Positions 11,864-25,100 of a DNA stretch of 64,000 bases are shown here, piece by piece. The first letter of the stretch is position 1. Each line of letters starts with the position of its first letter. The notes below the pieces were generated by a model. The model was given only the letters and a program-made list of their open reading frames with translations. It was not told the DNA's origin and ran no database searches. Location of the stretch: positions 1,071,023 to 1,135,022 of the forward strand of contig KL647301.1 of NCBI GenBank assembly GCA_000727475.1, given 5' to 3'. The position numbers and the translations under genes are program-made. The DNA is from Sarcocystis neurona (taxonomy: Eukaryota > Apicomplexa > Conoidasida > Eucoccidiorida > Sarcocystidae).

Positions 11864-14800
11864 GCAGCAGCGGGCAAGCTGCTGCTACTGCAGGAGCCGG
11901 AAAAAAGAAGCAGCGCCGGCACCAGAAGAAGCACCAGCCGCAGCTCGCCTCTCACGCGAAGAGCAGCAGCAGCAGCAAGACCCACAACAGCCAGCCTGTG
12001 TGCAGGCGGAAACAGCAGTGGCAACAGGAGCGGGAACTGCGCCTTCACACGCAGCCGCAACAGCAGCAGCGACACCGAGCCGTCTGAGAAGGTGAATCAA
12101 TATTACACGTGGGAGCAACAGGTAGCAGCTCGGGCTGCTAAATTCTGTGCGGACGCAGCAGCGCAAGCAGCAGCAGTGGTGCAGGCCGGCCACCTCCAGC
12201 AGCCACGCACCGACCTCTGAGTAGCAGCAGCATGACCCGCTTGTCTCTCGTCACAGCAGGGCTCTTTCAAGAGGACGCCGTGCTTGCTTCCTCTCCAGCA
12301 GGCCTCGACGCGCCTCCTGTGGATCCACATGTGTTCGACCTTCACATATATTCATATGTATTTATGCACAACGTATATGTGTATATAGACGTGCATGTGG
12401 ACGCGCGCGCGCACGCACCTGTGTGGTCAAGTGGCGTAATTAGTGGCAGCACCAGGGCGAGATAATGTGCGACTTTCACTCAAAGGAAGAGTCTACAGAG
12501 GAAGCGAGGAGGGACATCGCATGAAGCGAGGGGCGTTGCTGCTGCAGCGGAATGTGAGCAAAGCATTTCTACAGGTCGTCAGAGAAGAAGCGAGTAAGGA
12601 ACGGCCTCGGTGTCTACAGGAGAGAACATGTCGCGCTGTGTATCTGTGCCGCCGTGCGTACGAGAAGCGGACAGAGCAACGGCAAGTTTTCGCTTGGCAG
12701 CAAAGGGAGGGAGGGGAGGGGAACGGCGGCTTCGTCAGTGACGTATATAACCCCGCTTGAGACACGGCGATGTGTCACTGTGTCATAAAATATGTACATA
12801 TATAGACATGTACACATGGAGAGGTACGCACACATGTATGTGTATGTGCTGCGCAGTGGATAGGAGTGGATACGCTGGGGCGTAGATATATGTGTATATA
12901 TATGTGTGACTGTAAAAAAGTCAAGTGCCTCCTCTTTGCATATGTGTGTATGTGTGTACGTGTGTCTATATGTATCTAGACCTAGCTAGCTGTGTCCTTG
13001 TACATAGACGCAGACGTATGAGAGGGACGCTGTGAAGGCCAAGGCGGAAAAAGGACAGGAAGTGTCTCCGCTCGGGGGATCGTTGCTTGCGGAGAAAGCT
13101 GCGACAGGAGGCCAGCGTGGAGCACGAGAAATGAAGCAGCAGCCCGAGAAAGGCGGAAGCAGCTGCGGCAGCGCGGACGGATGCTTGTAGTTACTTGTCC
13201 TTCATCTGTGTGGCGTTCGAGTTGTTCACCGAAGAAGTCGGGTGGACCTGGACGCAGCGATTCCGTCTCTGCTGCTGCCGAGATACTGCGGCCCGGGCGT
13301 GGGACGACGAACGACGACGTGCTGTGTGGAGAGGCCAGAGTGGTTGCAGGTGCTGCTGTCTTCCTGCAGATAGTGTGCCGGTTTTGCTGATCCTGCCCGT
13401 TGCCTTGCTGCTGCGGCGGTTTCTTCTGCTTCGACACTGCACACGCTGCAGAGCAGCAGCAACAAAAGGAAGAAGAGACTACGAGCGCAGCGTTGTGGGA
13501 CGTGGTGGCAGCCAGGAGAACACGTGTCAAAGTCGAGCAACGCCACACGGCAGCGTCGGAACAGCGGTGGCACGTGAGACGACAGATGGTGCATGCACCG
13601 CGCGAGCAGGCGAGAGAATCGGGCGGCAGCAGCCGCAGCAATGTCGCTGGTGCCGCTACGGGCGCAGGAGACAGCGGCGACGCAGCAACAGTAGCAGCCG
13701 GCAGATACAAGTCTCAAGACCCCCGACACAGCAGCAGAAGGAGGGGTGCAGTGCGGTCAGCAGGCGCCGCGCTGCAGGCAGCAGCGGTCGCACGGGAACC
13801 GACAGCCAGTCCACTGGTGCAAGGGACAATGACTTCAGAAGCAAAACACGTAATGCATAAATGTGTACGTATACGTACATATATATGTACGCTTTGTCAT
13901 ATACATTTGTGTGTGTATATATATATATGTGTGTATGCAGTAACATATTTGTACAGTAGTGATCACAGCGATGTATAAAATCGGCGTGTGGCGTTGGTGT
14001 GGAGGTCTGCGTCGAAGCAGCGGGTCGTGGGATTGCAGTGAGAAGATCCGCAGCGGGGCAGCAGCAGCGGGGCAGCAGCAGCGAAGACCGCAGGACTTTG
14101 TTCATATAACGGAGAACACGGCGATACCGGAAATGGTGTGGCGTTCAAAGCAGGCGGTGCTGCTGGTGCTGCTGCTGCTGTTTCAGGCAAGCTGCATGCA
14201 GCACTGGTGAGGTCGCTGCTGTTGTTGCTGTTGCTCGGGGAGCGCCCGACGTTGCCGCTGCAGGCTAAGTCACATATGTATATAGACGCACAGACTCGAG
14301 AAGTTACAGGCGTCCACATATGTATCTCTTACGGAAAAATGCCATGCGTCCTCGGAGGGGATGCGTGATACACTGCGGTATGACCGGCGGCTGCTGCAGG
14401 TCCTGCTGCTCCGTAGGGGCTGCATGCAGAGCTGAGTCAGACACTGCTGCCGGTGGTACTGCTGCAGTTTTTGACGCTGCCGCAAGCAGCTGCTGCAGCA
14501 GCAGTGGGCGACGCGCGGAGGAAGTCCTCGCTGCTTCGCTATTGGTAGGCAGAGCGTGCGCAGCACCGAGAGGGAGCCGGCGACACGGGTGCAATCATCT
14601 GAGGAGGTGCCACTGCTGGTCTAGCAGCGGGGGATGCATGCGGCGGAAGGGGCAGACATTCCTGCTGCCACTCCTGCTGCTGCAGGGAAGCTGCATGCAG
14701 GGCTGAGGACATGTGCTGTTCACGACTAGTGGTGCTGCTTGGGCGACACGCAGAGCACGTGCTGACGAAGGAGTTGTTATTGCCGCCATAGAGAAGTTTT

Positions 14801-16897
14801 TTGAACTGCTTGGGGAAAAAGCCGGCACAAGAACGTTACGCGACTCAAGGAAACGAGCTCCTGCTGCTGCTGTTGCCTGGGGTCGAGCGGGTTGCTGAAT
14901 ACGTTTTGGAGATTGGGTGCTGCCGCGCGGACTTCCGGAGCTTTGAAGAGTTCTTGCGGCTGCTGCTGCTGCTCGCGACGGGTGGTGGCGCACGCTGCTA
15001 GCGCTGCTGTGGGGACTGCGGGAGCAACCCAGGTGCGCCATACCTGGTGTGCTGCTGCTTCTCTTTGAAGCCGGTGCTGCTGCTGCTCAGTTTATGAGAG
15101 AGAGAGCGTGCCTGCTGCTGTAGGTTGCCTGGCGGTTTATGCCAAAGGGTGCTCCGGGCTCTTGAAGACCGGTGGTGCTGCGGCTGTGCTGCAGCGACAG
15201 AGCGCGCACCGAGTTCCTGCTGCAGCTGCAGCTGCTGCTAAAATGCAGCTCGTGTTTGCGGCCTCGGTGCCGTCGTGGGCTCATGCTGCAAGTTCACATA
15301 TACAAAGATATATGTAGTGTTGTACACGCACGTATCTACATGTTTTTTCAATTTCCTTATGTACGTAGATCCGTTGTCATACAAGCATATGTTGTGTATA
15401 TACATAGGTTCACACATTTGTCTACATGTAGGTACTTGTTAAGGCACCACCTTACCGCTTGTGGTCACTACCGTTGCGTGAACGTCTATCCGTGCAGGAG
15501 CGCTTACGTGTAATACTGAGAAAGAGGGAGAGAGATATGTATATGTTACGTATACATATTACGTCTATCCCCGTGTATACACGTAATATGCTTGCGGGGT
15601 GAACCAGAACACTCGTGCACGTATTTGTGCAGGATACACAGGCCGACGGACGTCTGTGCTGTACAAAAGTGTGCTTACAATGCTCGTACGAGCACTAGCA
15701 AGCAAAGAATGTATGAAACAGGGTTGCACATGGTGCGCAAACATGCATCCGGGAGAGCTGGGGGAGGAGGGGGAGACGGAGGAAAGAAACGTGTGAACTT
15801 GTTCAGCTGCTGCACGAGCGTCGTACTCGCTCCTGCGGGCGTAGGTGCAACAGCCAGCAGCAGGCAGTGGGACGGCACCTCAGGCCCGGGTGAAGCGCCA
15901 CTGCGTAGGGGCAAGCAGCGATGTGTAGGAGCAAATCCTACACCGTTTCTCTCAAAGCGTGTCACTGCTTGTCAAAGGCGGCTTGCCTACCGAACCGCAC
16001 CTGGATGGTGAGTGACCGCGCGTCAGCGCATCTGCGGACGCCAGACACTGAAGCATTCGTAAACGCCTGCAACTGTCACGCATTATTGTTTGTTCTTGGG
16101 CCCCGGGATGCGTATATCACTCTTACCAGGAGAAGTGGAGAGACGTCTATGTGTCTGTGTGTACCTGGCTCTCCAACCACAAGCCGTCTCCGTGTACGAT
16201 TTGTGTAGTAAGAAAGGGCAGGAGGGTGCGAGTGCGACTGTGAGAGGGATGAGAGGAGGAAAATGAGAGAACGAACGAGAGAGCAAACTGCTTTTTGGTG
16301 GGCTGGCTGTGCAAGGTCAACGCGTGACGCGAAATACGTAGGGACGACGACGAGCGAAGAAGTGCGAGCATGCAGTGATCAAAGAAAGGCAGACTACCAC
16401 CAGTTTTCCTTGCGTGGATATGTGTATATGTAGGAGCTCTGCTTTCCACACACGTGTTTGACGGGCGCGCTCGGTGCATTGCTACCAGTTTAAAAATAAT
16501 ACACCCGTATACTGTTTGAAGCGGGTAGAGTTGTGACAATACCAATTACACTTAGAAACGCTCAACGATACATCTGGTGGTGTGTGAGACACACACACAC
16601 GTACACACTGGTAGAGGCAGCCTGAGGTTCTGTTGCGGCGGACGACGACAATTCAGCTCTGTTCATTCGAACCAATTTCTGCAGGGAAAATCAGTCAGCG
16701 CGTGCAGAAAGCTGCTTTTGCAGGGGAAATGAGCTGCGGCGCATAAACTCGCTGCAACACGGAGGCATTAGCTGTTGCATGCAGGGCTCAGTTGCTGCAT
16801 GCCTCATGAGGCTGCTGAGTCGTCGCGGCAGCTGTGCATCGTGCATATGGCGTCAATGTTCTTTGCATCCCAATGAGTATAACAACGTGGCGACAGA

Positions 16898-16928
<31 letters not shown>

Positions 16929-19169
16929 ATATATGTTCGAATGTATTTACGTGTGGAGATATGCTGGAACCTTACTTTTGCGCATATACGTATGTATGCG
17001 AGCATGCATGTACATGTATGCTCAAGTCGTAGTAAAGCACTGTTTTTGGCGAAAGATACGTTCGAAAATGCTTCTTTGAGACACCACGTTGGCTGCTTTT
17101 ACGACCAAAGGGGCTCGCTAAAGGGATGCGCAAGGCTGTGGTAATTGTCGACACATCTGCTGTGAGCATACCGTGGATACATTTCACGGAATTGTCGGCA
17201 TTGATGCGCACGTGAACATATACCTGCATTAGGAGTGACGGTGTAGGCGCTTATCTTTTTTGAAGGCAAACTGCTTTGCGTTTCACTGTGGGAAATATCC
17301 CTACGAGGAAAGCCCGCCTTGAGAGGATTTTTAAGCATGTGCAATGGGGCGCCACTCGTCGCGGATGCATGTACGTCTCTCTTTAGGGCGATGTATACGT
17401 AGAGCACGTCGGTGTATAACGGTGTAGAAACAGGCAGACGAAGGATTCCACCAATTCGAGGTACTCTGCCCACGTGTTCCTACTTTACTGGATGGGCGCT
17501 CCTCCGAAGGTGACAACCGTACGGTGGACGCACGTACATTCTAGCCTGCTCTGACAGGTAAGATTCCGTTTTCAAATCAGGCGCACGTACCCCTGCAGAG
17601 GGCGCAGAACGCACCTGATTTTCCACTGCACACCGCCGGGGCGGCAGTGGTCGCTGTTGAGCTGCGTCGCGTGCAGGACGTAGAAACGGTCCTGGTGCCC
17701 TGTGTGGGCGTGTAGCGATGATGCCGACACATGCACCAGAGGTGTAACCTCCTGCTGCCGCTGATGTCTGAGTAATCTCTCTCGTCTTGCTCTCAACGCT
17801 GCCACTGCCCTGTGCGTACAGGCACACCCCTCTGCCGTTACACTTTTCATCAAAAAGCAACGGTACGGCTATATTCCTGCTGCACACAAAAATATACAAG
17901 CAAACAATGTCGATTACTGCGCTGCCTGTCTTCAGTGAGGTGCTGCTGCCTGTGCTGCCGCTTCTACCAGTGCTTCCTAAAAAACTGCCACTACGGCTCA
18001 GGTGGACAACCCAGCCGCACCAGTTGCCGGCACTCCATAGGTCCTCATGTCTGTCTCTCGTCAGTGCAGTACCATTTCTGCATTTCGTTCTTCCGGGACT
18101 CTACAGGTGCGGGCGCCGCCCCATCAGCCCCGACTTGTGCGGAACCGGTCAGCATGACACTTTTGTTTAGGAGATGCTTCACAGAGGTACTATGGTTCAT
18201 ACTGAGGAGGCACCTGCTGGTGGAGGTACAGCAGTTGCATTCCTTTTTGGGGAAGTGGACCCGGTGCTGAACGACAATCTATGCAAAACGTTGCGACTCT
18301 TCTTCAAGCATACTACTCTGCCGCTGTCCCAGCATACGCAATCATGTCGTCGAAAAACACGTATGGAAGAGCAGCCAACTGCGCATCTTGTCTGCAGAAC
18401 AGACGTGTGCAACTGCGGCTCCTGTTTGACAATAGAAACTGACCGGCCGTTGACCGAATGCGTACCCTCGCTACCAACGCAACTGATACAACGCACGTGT
18501 TCTAAGTATACATATCTGTCTGTAATATGTATGCATTACAAATATGCATGTGTGTGAAAACACAAGCTCACACCCGTTGTCACTGTGGGTTCCCCCCGGG
18601 CGCGGAGGCACGTCGGTGTATGGTTTTGCGTCACGACTACAGATATACAGGTCGATGAAAGGAACAGCTCACCGTGCGAAGAGGGACGATACAAGGGAAT
18701 GGGCACACACGTCAAATATTTATCTCTTCAGCACAAGTACGCAGGCAGCAGAAATTTTCAGAAACTCTGTCCCATATCGGCAGTAACAGACTGTACAAAA
18801 AATATGTCGTTATCAGCAGCGTACCTAGTGGTAGGCGCACGCACATGCTTTCGATATGCATAAATAGTTGGACGTTTATGCTCCACGAGCTTTGCCACTG
18901 ACACATCTGTTTCGCAGTCCGTATCTACGTGTTTCACGTCAGGTAGTGCATACATAATAGAGTCACTATTTAAGCACTTCGGCCTTCCCCGCTACACATA
19001 CGCGCTTCAAGGCTGGTCTGAACCTGTACATGCATACTGTAAGGGGGCCCATACGAATGCGTGTCCGTACCGTTTCACCATATTAGACACTTGAGTGTGG
19101 GTATGTATACATATAATTGCTTTTGGAAGATAAATTTCATGTACGAAAGTACCTCCAGGTGACACGCAC
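11864..19169. other. Intergenic; triplet tracts and microsatellites, no gene supported
   Basis: GCA runs at about 11870-12190, mixed tracts at 13100-13800 and CTG runs at 14150-15290 leave many frames open at once, for example both strands at 13.0-13.9 kb. TA/CA microsatellites occur at about 12340-12980, 13850-13950, 15300-15580 and 16890-17030. The 17.8-18.5 kb stretch has two overlapping open + frames that look moderately protein-like but conflict with each other, and neither has a recognisable family. Confidence 0.5.
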
Positions 19170-19356
19170 CTGCAGTGAGCTCCAGTGCATCTGACTGAAT
19201 TTGTGCGCTCTCAAGCAGAACCTGATCCCACCTGCTAAATTCGTGTTGATAAGATGCACGACCGGCAAAACGTCTGCGAAGAAGTGGACAGTAGTCGTCA
19301 ACTAGCAGAGGGAAATCTCTTCCCGAATAGAGCCCTGATCCGATGGAGCTGCCTTT
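19170..19356 (-). CDS. Isolated exon candidate, product unknown
   Basis: On the minus strand an acceptor-like CTACAG precedes AAAGGCAGC, and the frame stays open for 62 codons to a GTGCGT donor. The peptide includes SGRDFPLLVDDYCPLLRRRF and SRWDQVLLESAQIQSDALEL. Its composition is balanced, unlike repeat-derived frames, and is compatible with an alpha-helical protein. Coding runs in at phase 0 and out at phase 1 with the acceptor chosen; a second AG eight bases downstream is an alternative. No partner exon with matching phases was established, and I do not recognise the family. Confidence 0.35.
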
Positions 19357-21757
19357 CTGTAGCCGTGCGCACGCGCCCGCACAAACGGGCGCTGCCGTCA
19401 TATGCAGGAGCACAAATCTGCTTGCAGATAAATATATATATATATGTACATTTGTATGTATATGAAAGTGTTGAATAAATATCCTCCGATGTAGCTACAG
19501 ATTTAAGATCGGAGCACGCACACTTGCGTGTACACAACTCATATGTACGGTCGTTGAGGCTGCAGCAACGACGTCGTGGGGTATACGTCTAAGACAAGTA
19601 TGCACGTACACATCCATGCGTACGTGTGTAAATGCTGTTCTACCGTCCCTTCTCCCTCTACAGAGATGTAAAAATGTGTCAGCGCACGATTCGGCAAAAT
19701 TGAGGGAGACGAATATGAGAAAAGATTGTGCCTGAAGAGCACGGTGCGAGTGCGCCTTAAAAACAGGTAACCCCTGTTGCGGCACCATCGCATGCGTCAG
19801 GCCGACATGCCTTTCTCTGAGGCCATTTCTTTCCTTCCCCTGCAAAACCGCTTCTTCACCGGAGTAGTCAGGAGCGGTGCTCGTGAGAAGGTATCATCCA
19901 AATTTTCGATTTTTCTTCTATACAGTACTCCACATGTATTCGTTTGGTGAAAGAGACAATGTGGGCATATGTGTGTAAGTGCGTGTGTGTCTGCGTGTAC
20001 AAGTATGTACACACATGCAGAACGTCTTCATAGGTGTGTGCAGGGTGCGACGAGCCGCACGTGTTACGGTGTTCCGCTTTCATAGGGGCGTGGCATTGGC
20101 ACGGCTGTTCCTGCATGCAAATAGACTCGTGAGCGTGTACTAGAACACGCGGAGGAAACTGTTGATTCAACAACAGTTGACGAGGTAACTGTCTCGTGCC
20201 AAACCATCTCTTCTTGCCCTACACACCGCAGAGCGGTGGTTTAGAATTCTGGAAGTTCCCCTGCTTGGTTTGTCGTTCCTGGACGCAGAGGAAGACGCGT
20301 GCACTTGCGAACCTCCACGTCCTCGTGGGGAATTAAATTTAGTTGTATGGCCTCGTAAGCACGCGCAGCTACAAGCCGAGTGAAACATCTTTACCACTGC
20401 TACGTTTGCTGGTTAAAAGATCTCAGTAAGCCCTGCCTCTCTCCCTGGGCGGACTTCTCTGCAAAACGCTTCGCTGCAAGGGAGACAGTCACAGCCTCGC
20501 CGTTTAGCATAGCATGTTTCTTGGGGAACGGCAAAATCAGGGAAAAATTCCCTGCTGTATATACAGCGTCTTTCCTAATGAGGCCTCACTCTTGCGGAGT
20601 TCTCTGCGCTGTACATACACCACGACAATTTCGCTCGAAGCAGCGTTTTCCAGCAGAACGGACAGCTGGTGCTGCAGGGAGCTCAAGTACAGGATAATTC
20701 TCCAGTACAAGTACACCAGCACGTCGCATCTTCTGCGGTGTGCATATACAGTCCAGGCCTCCGATATAGGAAGCAAGTGTACTAACTCAAAGCGACGTTA
20801 CAAACGTCGCTGAAGTCGTGGGAAAGGCAGTCTACAAAAGACTATTTTGACGCACTACCAATACTGAGAAATATAGGCCCTGAACCGCGTACGGTTCTAC
20901 ATATGTGCGTGTGAAGACACACGTCTCTCGCAGGCATCTGCGTGCCACATACTTAGTACACATCGACGTATGTAGAGAGACAAAAAGAACAAGCAAAAAG
21001 GTGAGCACTCACAGCTGTACGTAACCTTACACACCTGCACCCCTTGTGATACAAGAACAGAGATACCACTATGTCCACACGTACACGTCCAGATACGGAC
21101 GTATATTAACGCAAATACGTGTGCGTGCAAGAAAATACCTGCTGGTGTGCGCGAACCGCACACCCACGTGGGCTTGCTTGGCCACACGATTCCTTGCCTT
21201 CTTCACAGAGACGGAAAGCGAAATACTTTGACCCGTGGACTGGCGCGATGTACCTACACCCGACTGCCCTACCCACACTACGACAGCACAGAAGCAACGC
21301 AGACCTTACACACACATCCGCGCATTCGTACATAAAAGACGACAACAGGCACACACACCGTAGTTGACACTCATACACATTCGTACACATAGGTATACAT
21401 TAGTGTCACGTCCAGCATGTGCAAGCCCACCGACTCCTGCCAGCTCACGTCACTTACGTGTGTACGTGTATACATACATCCACGAAGATGCTAAGATACA
21501 TGATTCCAGGCGAACACACAGAGATATACTTACACGTACGTATGTATACATATAGACAGGGATATATATATATATGTACGCATGCTTGCACGTGTGTACG
21601 TACACACAGAGCCACACGAGAAACCGAGAAACATGTACAACACAGCACAGAGGCCGTCGTTTTTTTCTCTCGGACGTCTCGACAATCTACGCGTAGGTTC
21701 ACTGCGGGTTGTCTGCTGCAAAATCGACGCGCGAGCACTTAAGGAATCTGCCGCAGA
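19357..21757. other. No gene firmly supported upstream of 19.36 kb
   Basis: Minus-strand frames at 20537-20776 and 20167-20397 look partly protein-like but do not join with consistent splice phases. 20900-21620 is TA/CA microsatellite-rich and non-coding. The 3' flank of cactin begins below 21758. Confidence 0.4.
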
Positions 21758-22141
21758 CTATCTTCTGTAAACATATCGTTTGAAAGAAAAGTAGAGTTGC
21801 ATGATGCCGCGGTCAAACGCGTTGCGGAACCCGCGCGTGCGTTCCAGCTGCCACTCCTGGTTGAGAATTTTGAACGCGACGTCTTCGTAGGGGGGCCCGG
21901 CGTGAAAGCGAATAATTACTGTGTCAGGTGTATCCGAGGGCTCGAGAAACCAGGTCGGTGTTTTTCGCTTGTCAATCAAGTCCGGATAGAAAATGTTGAA
22001 TTTATACCCTTGCACGACTTTTGGCGGCGGGTTGTCGTGGTCGTAGTGGGTCGTGTTGTACTTGGACCAGCTGTAGCCGGTGCGCACCCGATTGAAGAAG
22101 CGCGGCTTCCTCGGGCGGTATTTCTCTTCCCACGTGTAGTG
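21758..22141 (-). CDS. cactin: Cactin terminal exon (C-terminal cactin domain)
   Basis: The exon starts after CTCCCTGCAG and encodes 127 residues plus TAG. It begins HYTWEEKYRPRKPRFFNRV and contains HYDHDNPPPKVVQGYKFNIF, YPDLIDKRKTPTWF, RFHAGPPYEDVAFKI and the terminal FKRYVYRR. These are hallmark near-invariant blocks of the cactin C-terminal domain. Entry phase is 0, matching the previous exon. Confidence 0.97.
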   Translation of the reverse strand, partial: HYTWEEKYRPRKPRFFNRVRTGYSWSKYNTTHYDHDNPPPKVVQGYKFNIFYPDLIDKRKTPTWFLEPSDTPDTVIIRFHAGPPYEDVAFKILNQEWQLERTRGFRNAFDRGIMQLYFSFKRYVYRR

Positions 22142-25100
22142 CTGCAGGGAGAGCCGCAGCGGCAGCAGTCCGGGAAGAGGAAAAGGGACAGACATGAGAC
22201 GAAGGCAGACGGAAGTGGAAGACGTCGCCGCGCCGTGCGAAGGAAGGATGAGACAAACGTGGAGAGAAGAGAAAAAGACGAGGGGTGCCGGAGTTTGAGA
22301 AGGGTGGGAAGAGAGGAATAGGTCGAGAAAGACAAAGAGAGGCTGAGAAATTTTTTCTGCACAGAGAAGGACGGATGGGACGAGGAAGAAAACAAGAAAG
22401 ACGACGATGGGCTGGCAAACTTCTGCACAGAGGACGGACGGGGTGGGTAAGCAGACAACAAAGAGAAAGAGAGGCTGCGAGACTTTTTCTGCAGAGAGAC
22501 GGTCGGATGGGTTGGGGAAGAAGACGAGAAAGACAGAGAGTGGCTGGGAAAGTTCTGCAGACAGAAGGGACGACGGGAACAGGAAGAAAAGGCGGAAAAG
22601 GCGGTAGACACCACGGGGATGGACACAAAGGGAAAGGCAACGGGGACGGACGAACAGGGGCAGAAAGCGAAAAAGAGCAGAAGAGAGGCAGGTGCTGAAA
22701 AAGAAGTGATGACACACACAAACCGCAGAGATACAACAATGAACGCACAAGAAGAAAAACAAACAGGGAAAGACCGGGAAGCAGAAGGGAGCTCAACGAT
22801 ACGGGCAGGTAATACTGAGGGACAAACACAGGAACGAACGAAAGAAAAACAAATCGAGCACGACGATAAGGACGGCCAGGAGAAACCGCAGGAAAGGAGC
22901 GAATATACACACAAAGAAACATCAAAGGGAAGAAAACAGATGATGCGGAGAAGGCGGAGGATAAGGAGCACTCGGTACCGACAGCAGGACGTGGAGAAAT
23001 GGACAGGTATATATGAGTATACACAAGGTTCACGGTCACGAAGGAGAAACAAGGAGAGAAGAGCGGGGAAGCAGCAACAGCAGCAGCAAGAGGGATCGAA
23101 GTCAACGAAAAAAAAGAGACGCACAGGAGAAGAGCGTCGAAGGTGGGGTGCATCTGGAACTACCGAGCAGCAGCAGATGACGAGGAGCGCCAAGCCGCAG
23201 CCAGAGGACAGCAACGGGGGGCACCGGCAGCAGAAACAACAGCAGCAGCAGCAAGGGCAGCACCGCCAGCAGAAGTACTGGCACAGAGATATGCTGCTGT
23301 AGCAGGACCGAAGGCGCAGCCAGTGCGACGTCAACGACAGCAGCAGCACCGGGAGACAGAAAGAGAGACGCCCAGCAGCACGACACGAAGCGGCAAGAGC
23401 GCACCATCAGCCACAAGCGCAGCAACAGCAGCAGCAGTAGGAAGCACACCCTTCGACGACTTTTCGAAGGAGACTCTCCTCCTAACAAGTGGACTGTCGC
23501 TACACCTTGCGCTTCACGAAAAAACGCGTCTCAGCATGCGCGAAGACGCGCATCTGCACAGACGCGTGCACCAGATATACATACCTCCACGCGCTCGTGG
23601 AGGCACGCGTTCCTACATATGGTTAGAGAGGAAGAAACTTGCAATACCTCACTCCCCTGACATTCTTTCTATTTCCCTGTAGATAAATACTAGCGCCTTT
23701 GATGCGCGGCGCTACCTATAGACATGTACAAATACACAAGGATACCTCGCCTACCTCTACAGACATGCGTACATATATACATACGGACATAGGCATCGAC
23801 TATCTACGCGTCAATTATCAGAAGCCATTTACACCCCGAGCACACACGTTGCCGCTACACGAATCCACACGAAAATTGACAGACGCCTTCCACACAAGCG
23901 CTATCACTACATACAAGTGTCGAAGTACCTCTTACGTAGTTACCTATTCCTTGCTGTTGCGTTTACACGTACGTGTGTAGACACGCATAGACACAGACGT
24001 CTCCTTCTACAAGAAACGTCGCTCCTTTCTACGAACAGAGAAGTCGGCGGAGGTACATCCACGCACGTACATACGAAAACGGCCGTACCTCTCTAACAAG
24101 ACAGAGATGTGGATATCTACATCTACATATATACATATATATGTAAATGTGTATATACCTCCAACCGCTCCATAGAAACCGAGGAAATTGACACACACGC
24201 ACATATACACATGTGCACACGTAATATAAACACATCTATACACATACATATATACATGTACACGTGTGTATGTGCGCGTGCATGAGCGCTTCCCACTTAC
24301 GAGCGACAGTCTCTGTTCAGCGGAAGAGGACATCACCTCCTCGTCCGGCGCGAGATTTTTCCTTTCCTTTCGAACGAATTCCTCATACCTGGAGCCGCAA
24401 GGAAGCCAAGGCAGCATCAACGCCTTGAAGCAGCCGCCTTCACACCAACAGGACGCCACCAAGTACGTAACGACAACAGCAGCCCCAGAGAGGCGCGCTT
24501 ACCGCAGCAGCAACAGCAGCAGAGGCCACAGCAGCAGCGGAAGCAACAGCAGCAACCGAAGCAGCCGCATCAGCGGTACTCGCTGCAGCAGATGCAGCAG
24601 CAGACACAGCAGCAGACGCAGCAGCCGCACCGTCACCTTGGCAGCAACTGTCCCAGATAACCACCGCATGGGCAGCAGCAACCACAGCACCAACACTCGC
24701 CGCTCCAACAGCCATCGCGCTGCTGCGGCATTTACCTCTTCACAAACCCCAGCCAACCGCAGCTGCAGCAGCATGGCAGTAACATCCAAAATCGAGGTCA
24801 TATATATCAGCAGTGCAGCGGCGACGTTGCAGTAACACTTTACATATATATATATATATACGCACACGTAGACGTACGCGTATCTATATGATTCTTTGCT
24901 CGAGGAATTCCATATATGATCATACATATACTGTCCAAGTGAAAGTGTAAACTTGTAGGAGAGATACTCCTAACCAGGTACACCTATTCGAATTCGGTCT
25001 CTATGGGAACATGAATACATGTACGCGTGTCTATTGCTATGGGCGCATGCATATACATATGTAGAGAGACAGAGAGACAGAGAACCTTATATATACACAT

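Noticed and set aside
12982..13978. Open frames of 167-242 codons on both strands
   Set aside because: At least four overlapping frames are open because of triplet repeats, and none has motifs or splice support.
20537..20776. Possible GINS PSF1-like exon (RRCDVLVYLYWRI)
   Set aside because: A short RC...YL..R[IL] match is suggestive, but downstream PSF1 motifs were not found on the minus strand and the splice phases do not chain.
21976..23349. 457- and 383-codon minus-strand frames next to cactin
   Set aside because: They cover the last cactin intron, including a 65-bp minisatellite. The terminal cactin exon is in the 334-codon frame, whose part above 22141 is also intronic.
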